Made by a program: the position numbers and the translations under genes. Positions 1-8,788 of a stretch of 56,914 nt of DNA are shown piece after piece; within the stretch, counting starts at the first letter, position 1; the number at the start of each line of letters is the position of its first letter. The notes beneath the pieces were generated by a model. That model did not search any database. It had not been told where the DNA came from and saw only the letters and a program-made list of their open reading frames with translations. Source of the DNA: Nitrospina sp. (lineage in GTDB: Bacteria; Nitrospinota; Nitrospinia; Nitrospinales; VA-1); the NCBI GenBank assembly GCA_002705185.1, contig PAJA01000047.1:12860-69773 (forward strand), written 5' to 3'.

Positions 1-365
1 GCAATTTCCACCTCGCCCTTGCGAGTGAGTAGGGAAATGGTTCCCATTTCCCGTAAATAGAGCCGGACTGGATCATCGATGGAAACCGAATCGGATTTGG
101 ATGCTGGGGTATTGGTTGCATCGTTATCATCCTTATCACGATCCCCCTTGGTGGCGACTATTTTTTCTCCTTTAAGACTGGTGTCAACGATGTCGATTTC
201 ATTTTCACCAAAAAGATGCATGAGGTCGTCGATTTGTTCTGGGGTTACAACATCAGAGGGGAGAACATCATTGACCTCTTCATAGGTCAAATAACCTTTC
301 TCCTTGCCCAGTAATACCAGTTTATTGATTTCTGATACATGCGTAAGTTTTTCGGTTGTAGCCAT
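1..365 (-). CDS. rpoD: RNA polymerase primary sigma factor RpoD, N-terminal part (runs off left edge)
   Basis: This is the N-terminal 121 codons of the housekeeping sigma-70 factor, which directs RNA polymerase to most promoters. The reverse-strand reading begins MATTEKLTHVSEINKL, followed by a YLTYEEVNDVLP segment typical of region 1.1. An acidic/Lys-rich linker comes next, and then SIDDPVRLYLREMG, the hallmark of region 1.2. The reading frame is open to the window edge, so regions 2-4 lie outside. The ATG at 365 has an AGGAG ribosome site about ten bases upstream. The gene follows dnaG by 44 bp and is the last visible gene of a yqeY-dnaG-rpoD operon, the classic macromolecular synthesis arrangement. 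Confidence 0.93.
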   Translation of the reverse strand, partial: MATTEKLTHVSEINKLVLLGKEKGYLTYEEVNDVLPSDVVTPEQIDDLMHLFGENEIDIVDTSLKGEKIVATKGDRDKDDNDATNTPASKSDSVSIDDPVRLYLREMGTISLLTRKGEVEI

Positions 366-409
366 CTGGTTGATTTCTCCTAATTACACGTTGGTTTTTG
401 GCTAAGATG

Positions 410-2182
410 TTAATGAGTTAAGGCTAGGTGCATTTTACTAAGCTGCGCCTGTATTTCTTGAGACCGTTCTACCTGCCCCGCTTTTGCGGCATTAAGACGC
501 TGCAATTTTAGATCTTTGATTTTTAATTTAATATTAATACTTTTGAATTTTCCGACACAGTCTTTAACGGTTTTTTCAGGTGCATCAAACTCTACGGCTT
601 CCAGTCCTAACCGGGATAAAATATTTTTAGTCTCAGGATCTTCGGTTTGGTCGAGCAGTTGGTCAATTCTGAGGTCCTCATCATTGTTGATTTTTTGCCA
701 ACAGGTTTTAGCAATAGCTTTCAAGGCCGGGTCTTTAAATTCTTCTGGATCTATCTCTAATAGAATACCTCTGGCCGTTTCCTTATCGGAAAGAATTAAA
801 TGAACTAAATGCTTCTCGAGGTTTAAAAGTGGAGCTAATTCATTTTTCGTTTCGACCAAATGTGGCTGGTTTTGGGATAGGGCTTTATTTAATTCTTTTA
901 AAAAAGTTTTATCATCAATATTGGTTTTGGAGGTGAATTTTTCCAGCCAGGCAGATCGTTCTACAGTATTTTTGATTTTTGCGAGTAGAGGAAGAATGTG
1001 ATTCGCCATTCTGACCTTATCTGTAGGAGTCTTACTGGGATATTTTTGTACCAGATCATCAATATAAGATTCCATAAAAGGTTTTGCGTTACGGATCTTT
1101 TCGAGGAAATTTTCAGCTCCATGTTCTTCGATGAACGAGTCTGGGTCCTGACCTTGAGGTAAGATAACGATTTTAACATTCATCTCGTGTTCTGTAAGGA
1201 TATCAAACCCTTTTTCAGCCGCAGAACGGCCAGCAGAGTCCGAGTCGAAAATCAGAATGGCAGTTTCCGCATGATTTCGTAATATCTTTGCTTGTTTGGA
1301 GGTCAGAGCAGTTCCACAAGTCGCGACCACATGCTCAAGACCATGTTGAACTGCCCGCATCTGGTCAAAATAGCCTTCAACTAGGATGACTTGATTCTCT
1401 TTACGTATGGCTTGTTTAGCATGGTCCATACCAAAAAGAGTTTCGCTTTTTTGATACAGAAGTGTTTCGGGAGAATTGAGGTATTTAGGTTGATCTTCCT
1501 GATTAATGGAACGCCCTCCAAAACCGATTATGTTTGAATATAGATCCATAATCGGGAAAATAATGCGGCCCCTAAAGCGGTCATAAACTGCAGAACTATC
1601 CTCTTTTTTGATGATCAATCCGGACTGAATGAGTTGCTGCTGAGTTACAGAGCTTTTTTTCTTAACATGGGTTAACAAGCCTTTCCATGTAGGAGTTGCC
1701 CAGCCTATGCGGTATTTTTCCAGGATTTCTGCCTCAAAATTTCTGGAAGCTAGATAATTTCTTGCGCTAAGACCTCCTTCTGGATTTTTCAATAAGGACT
1801 GGAAATATCGTGTTGCGGCCTCATTAAGTTTTCTCAGAGCGTCCCGCTCCTTTTGCTTGGGATCAGTGGATTGTCTTGAGTTATTATGGGGAAGGGGAAT
1901 ACCTGCACGTTCGGCCAAAATTTTGAGCGTCTCCGGAAAGGAGATACTTTGAATTTGCATGAGGAATTTAAAAACATTGCCGCCGGTTCCACAACCGAAG
2001 CAGTGATAAATCCGTTTATCCGGGCTGACTGAAAAAGAAGATGTTTTTTCGGAATGAAAAGGGCAAAGTCCTTTAAAGTTTTTGCCGGTTTTTTTGAGAA
2101 CGACATGATCTGAAATTATCGAAACGATATCTGTTCGATCGCGAATTTCATCAATGATGTGATCTGGAATTGAAAGTTTCAA
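410..2182 (-). CDS. dnaG: DNA primase DnaG
   Basis: Primase that makes RNA primers at the replication fork with the DnaB helicase. The 590-residue length is normal. The N-terminal CHC2 zinc-binding domain is intact: C40, H43, C61 and C64 in the CPFH...CFGCG setting. The catalytic TOPRIM domain (roughly residues 265-345) shows the VEGYFD motif and the acidic DSDSAG motif. The C-terminal ~150 residues are the variable helicase-binding region, rich in charged helices. The start MKLSIPDHIIDEIRDRTDIV aligns with the usual DnaG N terminus. It lies 84 bp after yqeY and 44 bp before rpoD on the same strand, so co-transcription from the promoter at 2739-2767 is likely. Confidence 0.97.
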   Translation of the reverse strand: MKLSIPDHIIDEIRDRTDIVSIISDHVVLKKTGKNFKGLCPFHSEKTSSFSVSPDKRIYHCFGCGTGGNVFKFLMQIQSISFPETLKILAERAGIPLPHNNSRQSTDPKQKERDALRKLNEAATRYFQSLLKNPEGGLSARNYLASRNFEAEILEKYRIGWATPTWKGLLTHVKKKSSVTQQQLIQSGLIIKKEDSSAVYDRFRGRIIFPIMDLYSNIIGFGGRSINQEDQPKYLNSPETLLYQKSETLFGMDHAKQAIRKENQVILVEGYFDQMRAVQHGLEHVVATCGTALTSKQAKILRNHAETAILIFDSDSAGRSAAEKGFDILTEHEMNVKIVILPQGQDPDSFIEEHGAENFLEKIRNAKPFMESYIDDLVQKYPSKTPTDKVRMANHILPLLAKIKNTVERSAWLEKFTSKTNIDDKTFLKELNKALSQNQPHLVETKNELAPLLNLEKHLVHLILSDKETARGILLEIDPEEFKDPALKAIAKTCWQKINNDEDLRIDQLLDQTEDPETKNILSRLGLEAVEFDAPEKTVKDCVGKFKSINIKLKIKDLKLQRLNAAKAGQVERSQEIQAQLSKMHLALTH

Positions 2183-2266
2183 AATAAGATAATTTGGAAA
2201 AATCCGGCCTAAATAATAATGGGCTTTGTTTAAATTTTTTGTATAGATATGGTAAATATCAGCGTG

Positions 2267-2710
2267 CTAATTCAAAAACTCTCCCGCCAAATCTTTGATC
2301 AGAGCGTTATCCGCTTTACCCTTAAATTCTGGAACCAAAACTTTCATGATTTTACCAAAATCCTGCATCCCGTCGGCTCCGGTTTCTTCAATAACTTCTT
2401 GAATTCTTTTACGTAAAACCTCTTCAGAAACTTGTTCCGGCAAATAGGCCTGCAAAATTAACTGTTCCTGATCTTCCTTTTCCATCAAATCTGTGCGACC
2501 CCCCTGTTTATAAAGTGAAGACGCCTCTTTTCTTTTTTTAACCTCACGGGTAATCAGAGACAAAACTTCTTCATCCTGCAACTCTCTTCGGAGATCGATT
2601 TCCTGGTTTTTAGTAGCGGAAATTAAGCTACGTATGGTATTGAGTCTGATTGAATCTTTGGATCTAAGAGCCTCCTTCATATGTGCAAGGAGTTTTTCCT
2701 TTAAAGTCAT
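2267..2710 (-). CDS. yqeY: GatB/YqeY domain protein
   Basis: A 147-residue protein of the YqeY family, related to the tail domain of the GatB amidotransferase subunit. Free-standing members are widespread and often sit next to dnaG or rpsU, but their exact role is unsettled; tRNA or amidotransferase association is proposed. The sequence shows the family's N-terminal MTLKEKL...MKEALRSKD and RLNTIR helices, an ITREVKKRKEA stretch, and the C-terminal DFGKIMKVLVPEFKGKAD module. An upstream start at 2767 is possible on paper. It would put 19 extra codons across a strong promoter (-10 at 2739-2744), so the ATG at 2710 is preferred. It is the first gene of the yqeY-dnaG-rpoD operon; the commonly associated rpsU is not next to it here. 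Confidence 0.9.
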   Translation of the reverse strand: MTLKEKLLAHMKEALRSKDSIRLNTIRSLISATKNQEIDLRRELQDEEVLSLITREVKKRKEASSLYKQGGRTDLMEKEDQEQLILQAYLPEQVSEEVLRKRIQEVIEETGADGMQDFGKIMKVLVPEFKGKADNALIKDLAGEFLN

Positions 2711-2738
2711 GAAATTAATTCCATCAAACAAGATGCGA

Positions 2739-2767
2739 AATATAGTGACCCACACGGGCTTTGTCAA
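2739..2767 (-). promoter_or_regulatory. Sigma-70 promoter of the yqeY-dnaG-rpoD operon
   Basis: On the minus strand a perfect -35 hexamer TTGACA (2762-2767) is followed after exactly 17 bp by TATATT (2739-2744), five of six matches to the -10 consensus. Transcription would begin near 2732, about 22 bp before the yqeY ATG at 2710. It is among the strongest promoter matches in the window. It also decides the yqeY start, because a longer reading frame would begin upstream of the transcript. Confidence 0.8.
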
Positions 2768-2794
2768 TACTTCGAGGTAAATAAATAAAAGATG

Positions 2795-2822
2795 AAAAAA
2801 CGAAGCTTAAAGAACTTTAAGC
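2795..2822 (-). terminator. Putative Rho-independent terminator after the NamZ-like gene
   Basis: GCTTAAAG and CTTTAAGC (2805-2812 and 2815-2822) form a perfect 8-bp inverted repeat. On the minus strand it is followed by TTCGTTTTTT, a terminator-like U tract. It sits between the end of the DUF1343 gene (3053) and the yqeY promoter. The other strand has CCCTTTTT after the stem, so it could act in both directions. The stem is AT-rich with a very tight loop, so efficiency is uncertain. Nothing else coding is seen in 2768-3052. Confidence 0.5.
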
Positions 2823-3052
2823 CCCTTTTTATCAAAAAGATATGGCGGCAAAGGCCGGCGGGTTTTGACAGGGTACTTTAAATTAAATTCTCTAAGCACT
2901 ACATTATTGCATATTTTTCTATTTTTCGGATAATTTTTTAAGATTAGCTAACTACTGGGGTGGGAGAAAAAAATACTTTAATAACATCAAATAGTTACTA
3001 GTGGATATGAATGGTCAAGTTTTAACATACAGGTGGGTGATACATCCTCTGT

Positions 3053-4243
3053 TTATGAGTAAATCAGGTATTCCTGTCTTCGATCTAGAAAGGCTGTCAA
3101 TTCCTCTTGCCAGGTGTTTTCTAATGCGGTCAGAGAAAAGTTGGTGCTAAAAATGGTTTCCCGTAATTTTTCGTTGCCATAAAGCAGATCGATGGCCAGG
3201 CGATCGCTAACGTACTCATATGGTTCAGTTCGCCATTGCAATTGCTTGGAATAAATTTCGGCAATGGCACGCAGTAAAGCTAAAGTTGTGAGTAAGGGTT
3301 TGAACTGCTCCCGATTTGTGACATGAAACTGAAGCCCAGCGCAAACTTCTCCGGCGTGTTTCTGAAACATGGGTTTGAAATATTTTGGGCGGAACAGCAC
3401 GCCTGGCAATAGCTTTGAGTCTTTTTTAAGTCGCGCGACAAGTTGATGTGGGTCGATGAAAGGTGCTCCAATTTGTTCGAAGGGCAGGGTGGTGCCGCGT
3501 CCCTCTGAAAGCAGAGTTCCTTCAATCATGCACATGCCTGGGTAGACAATGGCGGTTGCTAGGTTCGGCATATTGGGCGATGGTGAAGTCCAGACCATAC
3601 CGGTCTGGTCGTACCACATGTCTCGACTCCATCCGCTCATTGGTACGACCTTGAGATCGCAATGTATATTGAAATAGTCATTAAATAGTTTTGCTAGCTC
3701 ACCTACTGTCATGCCGTGGCGGTTCGGCAGAGGATATTGACCAACAAAGGACCGCCAGGTTTCTCCCACAAGATTACCTTCGACGGAATTCCCGTTTATC
3801 GGATTGGGGCGGTCGCAAACCACCATTCTTATCCCAGCGTCTTTGCAGATGGTCATGCAGTTGGCCATTGTATAAATGAAGGTATAGTAGCGTGCGCCTA
3901 CATCCTGAATATCGAATATTAAATTATCAATGCCGACTAGTAATGCCGGATCGGGAACTAGAGACTCTTCATTTTTTCCATAGAGACTTTTTATGTTAAG
4001 ACCCGAAATAGGGTCGACCTCGTCGGAAATATGAATCATGTCCTGTGCTGTGCCATAGAGCCCATGTTCAGGGGCGAATAAACTATGGAGGGTAAAGCTC
4101 AAGTGGGATTTAAAGTGCTCGATGGAGTGCCTGCCATCTCCTGCTAGACTAGTGTGGTTGACGATTAGTCCTACAGTTTTACCTTTTAAATATTTCTCGG
4201 GATGAGCAAGTAAATGGTCAACTCCTGAAACGGTTTGAGTCAT
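3053..4243 (-). CDS. DUF1343 / NamZ-type exo-beta-N-acetylmuramidase-like protein
   Basis: A 396-residue DUF1343 protein. Characterised members (NamZ) remove terminal N-acetylmuramic acid from peptidoglycan fragments. Family hallmarks are present: GLIVNHTS near residue 25, the FAPEHGLYG block with Glu59, SLYG, IFDIQDVGARYYTFIYTM, the CDRPNPING block near residue 145, and NRHGMTVGELA. The C-terminal half carries the GRGTTLPFEQIGAPF motif. No signal peptide is visible: the start MTQTVSGVDHLLAHP is soluble. A cytoplasmic recycling role is therefore suggested, though the exact start is not fixed by a good ribosome site. The gene stands alone, not near other recycling genes. Three tandem copies of a 9-bp repeat sit about 10 bp upstream of the ATG, where a ribosome site would be expected. 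Confidence 0.88.
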   Translation of the reverse strand: MTQTVSGVDHLLAHPEKYLKGKTVGLIVNHTSLAGDGRHSIEHFKSHLSFTLHSLFAPEHGLYGTAQDMIHISDEVDPISGLNIKSLYGKNEESLVPDPALLVGIDNLIFDIQDVGARYYTFIYTMANCMTICKDAGIRMVVCDRPNPINGNSVEGNLVGETWRSFVGQYPLPNRHGMTVGELAKLFNDYFNIHCDLKVVPMSGWSRDMWYDQTGMVWTSPSPNMPNLATAIVYPGMCMIEGTLLSEGRGTTLPFEQIGAPFIDPHQLVARLKKDSKLLPGVLFRPKYFKPMFQKHAGEVCAGLQFHVTNREQFKPLLTTLALLRAIAEIYSKQLQWRTEPYEYVSDRLAIDLLYGNEKLRETIFSTNFSLTALENTWQEELTAFLDRRQEYLIYS

Positions 4244-4252
4244 TGGGAGAAT

Positions 4253-4279
4253 ATTAGAGGGATTAGAGGGATTAGAGGG
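4253..4279. repeat. Tandem 9-bp repeat, three perfect copies
   Basis: ATTAGAGGG occurs three times head to tail (4253-4261, 4262-4270, 4271-4279). The array lies 9 bp upstream of the NamZ-like ATG at 4243, in what should be its 5' leader. Read in the gene's direction it is CCCTCTAAT, which resembles an anti-Shine-Dalgarno rather than a ribosome site. The unit length is a multiple of three, and the array is outside the gene, so copy-number change would alter leader spacing and not frame. Confidence 0.85.
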
Positions 4280-4431
4280 AAAGAAAAAAAATACCCTTAG
4301 CCTTCCCTAATCTGGAGTTATATTAAGCCGAGATAAGTATTTGGTGGTTTTCACAAAACTTTCTCGGATGTGGACCAGATAATCTATATAGTTTGATGAT
4401 ATTGTTAAAAATTTAAGCTGTCAACTGAGTA

Positions 4432-4466
4432 TAAAAAAAACCGGCCCCCCTTTAAAGGAGAGCCGG
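4432..4466 (-). terminator. Rho-independent terminator of groES-groEL
   Basis: Downstream of the groEL stop on the minus strand, a GC-rich hairpin (CCGGC at 4441-4445 pairing with GCCGG at 4462-4466, with partial inner CC/GG pairing around a TTTAAA loop) is followed immediately by eight T residues (complement of 4433-4440). This is a textbook intrinsic terminator. Nothing else is seen between here and the NamZ-like gene. Confidence 0.9.
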
Positions 4467-4497
4467 CCTGTTTCTTTACTTTAATGGGCAAAAGGGA

Positions 4498-6198
<1,701 letters not shown>

Positions 6199-6244
6199 TT
6201 AAGAGATGTGAATGAGTTTTATGTTAAATGATTAGGATAGTAAT

Positions 6245-6532
6245 TTAGCCTACGATCGCAAGAACATCGTCTTCACGCATCAATAGGAAATCATCTCCGT
6301 CAAATTTGATTTCTGTTCCGCCGTATTTGCTATAAAGGACTTTATCGCCGACTTTCACTTCCAGCTTGACTGGCTTACCGTCATCGCCAACTTTGCCTTT
6401 TCCGACTGCTTTCACACGTCCTTCGATAGGTTTTTCTTTAGCCGAGTCGGGAATGATGATTCCGCTTTTTCGGACTTCTTTTTCTAAAATAGGTTGAACT
6501 AGAATGCGGTCGTGCAATGGTTGGATTTTCAT
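6245..6532 (-). CDS. groES: Co-chaperonin GroES (Hsp10)
   Basis: The 95-residue lid of the GroEL chamber. The sequence begins [15 protein letters not shown], contains a mobile-loop region ([14 protein letters not shown]), then [29 protein letters not shown] split by normal family spacing, and ends DDVLAIVG. An AAGGAGT ribosome site lies just upstream of the ATG. It is the first gene of the groES-groEL operon, with a promoter at 6708-6737 and a CIRCE operator at 6680-6706 roughly 150 bp upstream, leaving a long leader. Confidence 0.98.
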   Translation of the reverse strand: MKIQPLHDRILVQPILEKEVRKSGIIIPDSAKEKPIEGRVKAVGKGKVGDDGKPVKLEVKVGDKVLYSKYGGTEIKFDGDDFLLMREDDVLAIVG

Positions 6533-6679
6533 ATAGACTCCTTGAAAAAATGTTAAACTCCGATTAAAATAATAAAAAACAACAGCTTTACATAAATACG
6601 TAAAAAAATTTACTAACTTATTGATATAAAAAAGCCTTATGCTCTGAACAGGAGAGGTTTGGCTAGAGGTTCTGAATTT

Positions 6680-6706
6680 TTAGCACTCTTCAGGTATGAG
6701 TGCTGA
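6680..6706. promoter_or_regulatory. CIRCE operator (HrcA binding site) of groES-groEL
   Basis: TTAGCACTC (6680-6688), a 9-bp spacer, then GAGTGCTGA (6698-6706). The known CIRCE consensus is TTAGCACTC-N9-GAGTGCTAA, so only one position differs. It lies immediately downstream of the -10 of the groES promoter, as expected for an HrcA-repressed heat-shock operon. hrcA is not in this window. Confidence 0.95.
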
Positions 6707-6707
6707 C

Positions 6708-6737
6708 ACTATATAAAATCTAAATATTAAAAAGCAA
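6708..6737 (-). promoter_or_regulatory. groES-groEL promoter
   Basis: On the minus strand, TTGCTT (6732-6737) and TATAGT (6708-6713) are separated by 18 bp, a reasonable sigma-70 type promoter. The start site would fall inside the CIRCE element, so bound HrcA would block transcription. The region is also the upstream region of the divergent queF (starts 6775). Confidence 0.72.
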
Positions 6738-6774
6738 GGCCTCGCCTTAAAATAAATGAAAAAAACTGTAGATT

Positions 6775-7173
6775 ATGAAGAATACTAAGGAAAAAATGGT
6801 TTTAAAGATTGAAACCTTCCCAAATCCAGTTCCAGAGAGAGATTACACCATTGAAATGGAGTGTCCTGAGTTTACCTGTTTGTGTCCCAAAACCGGGCAG
6901 CCGGACTTCGCTATTCTTCATATAAGTTATATTCCGGATAAATTATGCCTAGAGTTAAAGTCTTTAAAGGTTTATCTAGTGTCATATAGAAATGAAGGAG
7001 GATTTCACGAAAAAGTTACTAATATCATCTTAGATGACCTTGTTTCAGCGTGCCGCCCAAGAAAAATGAAAATTGTTGGTGAATTTAATGTGCGCGGTGG
7101 AATCCATACTACGGTTACAGTGGAGCATTGTGCTAAAAAACCTACTAATAAAAAAGGCAAACTATCTCATTGA
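6775..7173 (+). CDS. queF: NADPH-dependent 7-cyano-7-deazaguanine (preQ0) reductase QueF
   Basis: Reduces preQ0 to preQ1 in queuosine tRNA modification. It is a short, type I (YkvM-like) QueF of 132 residues with one T-fold domain. Diagnostic motifs are present: [11 protein letters not shown], with Cys37 matching the catalytic cysteine that forms the thioimide and Asp44 the proton donor, and [20 protein letters not shown] with the substrate-binding Glu60. [12 protein letters not shown] ends the fold. A second Met (residue 8) is an alternative start. No preQ1 riboswitch could be recognised upstream. It is divergent from groES, with only 37 bp between its start and the groES -35, and is followed 18 bp later by a YkgJ-type gene. 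Confidence 0.94.
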   Translation: MKNTKEKMVLKIETFPNPVPERDYTIEMECPEFTCLCPKTGQPDFAILHISYIPDKLCLELKSLKVYLVSYRNEGGFHEKVTNIILDDLVSACRPRKMKIVGEFNVRGGIHTTVTVEHCAKKPTNKKGKLSH

Positions 7174-7191
7174 TGCACGGGGTCTAAAGTT

Positions 7192-7530
7192 ATGGAAATG
7201 CAAAGAACTGGAGAATGCCATCATTGTGGAGAGTGTTGCAAGACTGTTAACATGACTGTTGTGCGGGACATCACAATCCAACAACATGGCAGTTTGAAGG
7301 AATTAGAACTTTATTTATCCTACCGAGGCATTAGGGTTGTTGGTTCGGACAAAAATAGAAACCAACTTTATTACTCTATGGATGTTCGGTGTAGTGAACT
7401 GACTACCGATAACAAGTGTCTTGCTCACGACAGCCCAAGAAAACCCTTCATTTGTCATCGCTTTCCTTCAAGCAAAGAGGATATAGAAGACATTCTCGAG
7501 TGCGGCTATAATTTTCACCGATCGACTTGA
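7192..7530 (+). CDS. YkgJ-family cysteine-cluster protein
   Basis: A small 112-residue protein with the zinc/iron-binding cysteine cluster of the YkgJ (CxxCxxCC) family: CHHCGECC at residues 9-16, a further Cys in VRCSEL, one in NKCLAH, one in FICHRFP, and ECGYN near the end. The PRKPFICHRFP block is typical of the family. Function is not established; members are thought to bind an Fe-S cluster or zinc. It begins 18 bp after queF on the same strand and may be co-transcribed with it. The ATG at 7192 has no strong ribosome site, and GTG/TTG alternatives are possible. Confidence 0.78.
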   Translation: MEMQRTGECHHCGECCKTVNMTVVRDITIQQHGSLKELELYLSYRGIRVVGSDKNRNQLYYSMDVRCSELTTDNKCLAHDSPRKPFICHRFPSSKEDIEDILECGYNFHRST

Positions 7531-7861
7531 CGAGTCGAAAACTAGTAATAGCTGTGTTGGAGGTTTGTAGTTCCTAATCAGGCAAAACTTCTTTAAAGCA
7601 GGTGTCTATAAAGCAGGTATCTTGTTTGTGTTTGTATTTGACCTAAATAATTTCTCCTTTTGGTGAGCTAAGTATAAATTGCGATAGGTTGCTGGAGTTA
7701 TAAAAGATCGTATATTTCCAGATAGCAAATAACTTTATTATTATAGTATTCGATATACCCTGCCCTAAGATGTATGGGTGATAATAAACGATTGGTTTTT
7801 GATGAGACTAGTTGATATGAAATTACTTAATTTTTTTTAATGAGTAATGTAGGCTTAAAGA
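7531..7861. other. Non-coding stretch after the YkgJ-type gene
   Basis: No credible gene is seen here. It contains an imperfect 15-bp direct duplication, TAAAGCAGGTGTCTA next to TAAAGCAGGTATCTT (about 7593-7623), and AT-rich sequence towards the DUF1566 gene promoter. No tRNA or terminator was recognised. Confidence 0.6.
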
Positions 7862-7885
7862 AGTTCTGAAGAACTCTGTTATAAT
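7862..7885 (+). promoter_or_regulatory. Putative promoter with palindromic operator for the DUF1566 gene
   Basis: A perfect -10 hexamer TATAAT lies at 7880-7885, 20 bp before the ATG at 7905. The palindrome AGTTCT-GA-AGAACT (7862-7875) occupies the space just upstream, between the -10 and the expected -35. The -35 itself is poor (TTAAAG at 7855-7860, 19 bp spacing). A palindrome in this place suggests a repressor or activator site, but its protein is unknown. Confidence 0.5.
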
Positions 7886-7904
7886 TCTGTTATTGGAAGA
7901 GGTT

Positions 7905-8372
7905 ATGAGACCAAGGTTTATAGAAAATGGAAATAGAACGATATCGGATGTTCACACTGGCTTGGTTTGGCAAGAGAGTTATGCATATATTGAGACTGGT
8001 AATAACATCAGTTGGTATGATGCCCAGGATTATATTAAAAACTTAAATTTAGAAAAACTTGGCAACTATGAGGATTGGCGTTTACCAGACCGGCTTGAAA
8101 TTCAAAGCATCTATGAAATAGCTAAACCATTCGAGTCACGCGGTAAAACATTCATTCTTCATATTGACCCGATTTTTGAGTTCAGCTATGGATGTTGCTT
8201 TTGGACAAGTAAAACCCGACTGTCTGCGGCACTTGGTTTTGAGTTTGATTTGGGAGATATTCACTGGTATCCCAAGGGGAGTCTTAAAGGGACTGTTCGA
8301 GCCGTACGCAATGACTGGAAACCTCGGTTGATGATTGACCCGTGTTGGGCAGAAAAAACCCAAGGCTGTTAA
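7905..8372 (+). CDS. DUF1566 (Lcl C-terminal-like) protein
   Basis: A 155-residue protein made of one DUF1566/Lcl_C domain, a fold often found in secreted or surface-associated bacterial proteins; its biochemical role is not known. Signature blocks are DVHTGLVWQES near the N terminus, SWYDAQDYIKNLN, the DWRLPDRLEIQSIYEI block, CCFWTSKTR and the terminal GTVRAVRNDW. No signal peptide or membrane segment is visible, unusual for this family. The ATG at 7905 is preferred over the TTG at 7893 because GGAAG sits just upstream of it. It is followed 8 bp later by an HNH nuclease gene and may form a pair with it. Confidence 0.8.
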   Translation: MRPRFIENGNRTISDVHTGLVWQESYAYIETGNNISWYDAQDYIKNLNLEKLGNYEDWRLPDRLEIQSIYEIAKPFESRGKTFILHIDPIFEFSYGCCFWTSKTRLSAALGFEFDLGDIHWYPKGSLKGTVRAVRNDWKPRLMIDPCWAEKTQGC

Positions 8373-8380
8373 TTAAAAAT

Positions 8381-8662
8381 ATGGACGAGCAACAATTTAA
8401 GGTTGAAAAATCAAAGGCGCGCAAACTTCGCCAGTCACAGTGGTGGAAAGAAAAAATCCAAGCTGGTATATGTCATTATTGCGGAGGCCGTTTTCCGCCT
8501 GAAGAATTGACAATGGATCATATTGTTCCTATTTCCCGGGGCGGAAAAAGTAAGCGCGGGAATTTGGTGCCTTCGTGTAAAAAGTGTAATGTGAACAAAA
8601 AATATTATACCCCGGCAGAGATCATTCTTCGCGAAAAGCTAGGTCAGGACGTCCAATTTTAA
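8381..8662 (+). CDS. Small HNH endonuclease
   Basis: A 93-residue HNH (McrA-like) nuclease. It shows a zinc knuckle formed by CHYC and CKKC, with the catalytic core MDHIVPISRGG between them and the asparagine/histidine-type finish GNLVPSCKKCNVNK. The N terminus is a basic helix (KARKLRQSQWWKEK) that could contact DNA. Stand-alone HNH proteins occur in phage, restriction and repair settings; none of these partners is visible nearby, so the role is open. The ATG at 8381 is chosen because the earlier frame start overlaps the preceding gene. It follows the DUF1566 gene by 8 bp and precedes the PIN-DegT gene by 126 bp. Confidence 0.85.
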   Translation: MDEQQFKVEKSKARKLRQSQWWKEKIQAGICHYCGGRFPPEELTMDHIVPISRGGKSKRGNLVPSCKKCNVNKKYYTPAEIILREKLGQDVQF

Positions 8663-8788
8663 AAATTCAACCTATCAACTATTCTGAGAAATTCTTCCTG
8701 CTGGTTAAAATAGAAAAATAAAAATGCCAAGGCTTTTAGCTTGCGTTAAGTATTTTTTTAATGGAACTATCAAGGTGTAAATTAACTA

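Noticed and set aside
2267-2767. Longer YqeY starting at 2767
   Set aside because: The extension would cover the promoter -35 and -10, so it cannot be on the transcript.
6707-6774. Possible preQ1 riboswitch before queF
   Set aside because: A small AAGGC/GCCTT hairpin and A-rich tail are present, but the conserved preQ1 loop and pseudoknot sequence are not, and the hairpin lies on the groES -35.
8381-8662. HNH gene as part of a restriction or phage system
   Set aside because: No methyltransferase, terminase, capsid or helicase gene lies nearby, so only a stand-alone HNH call is supported.
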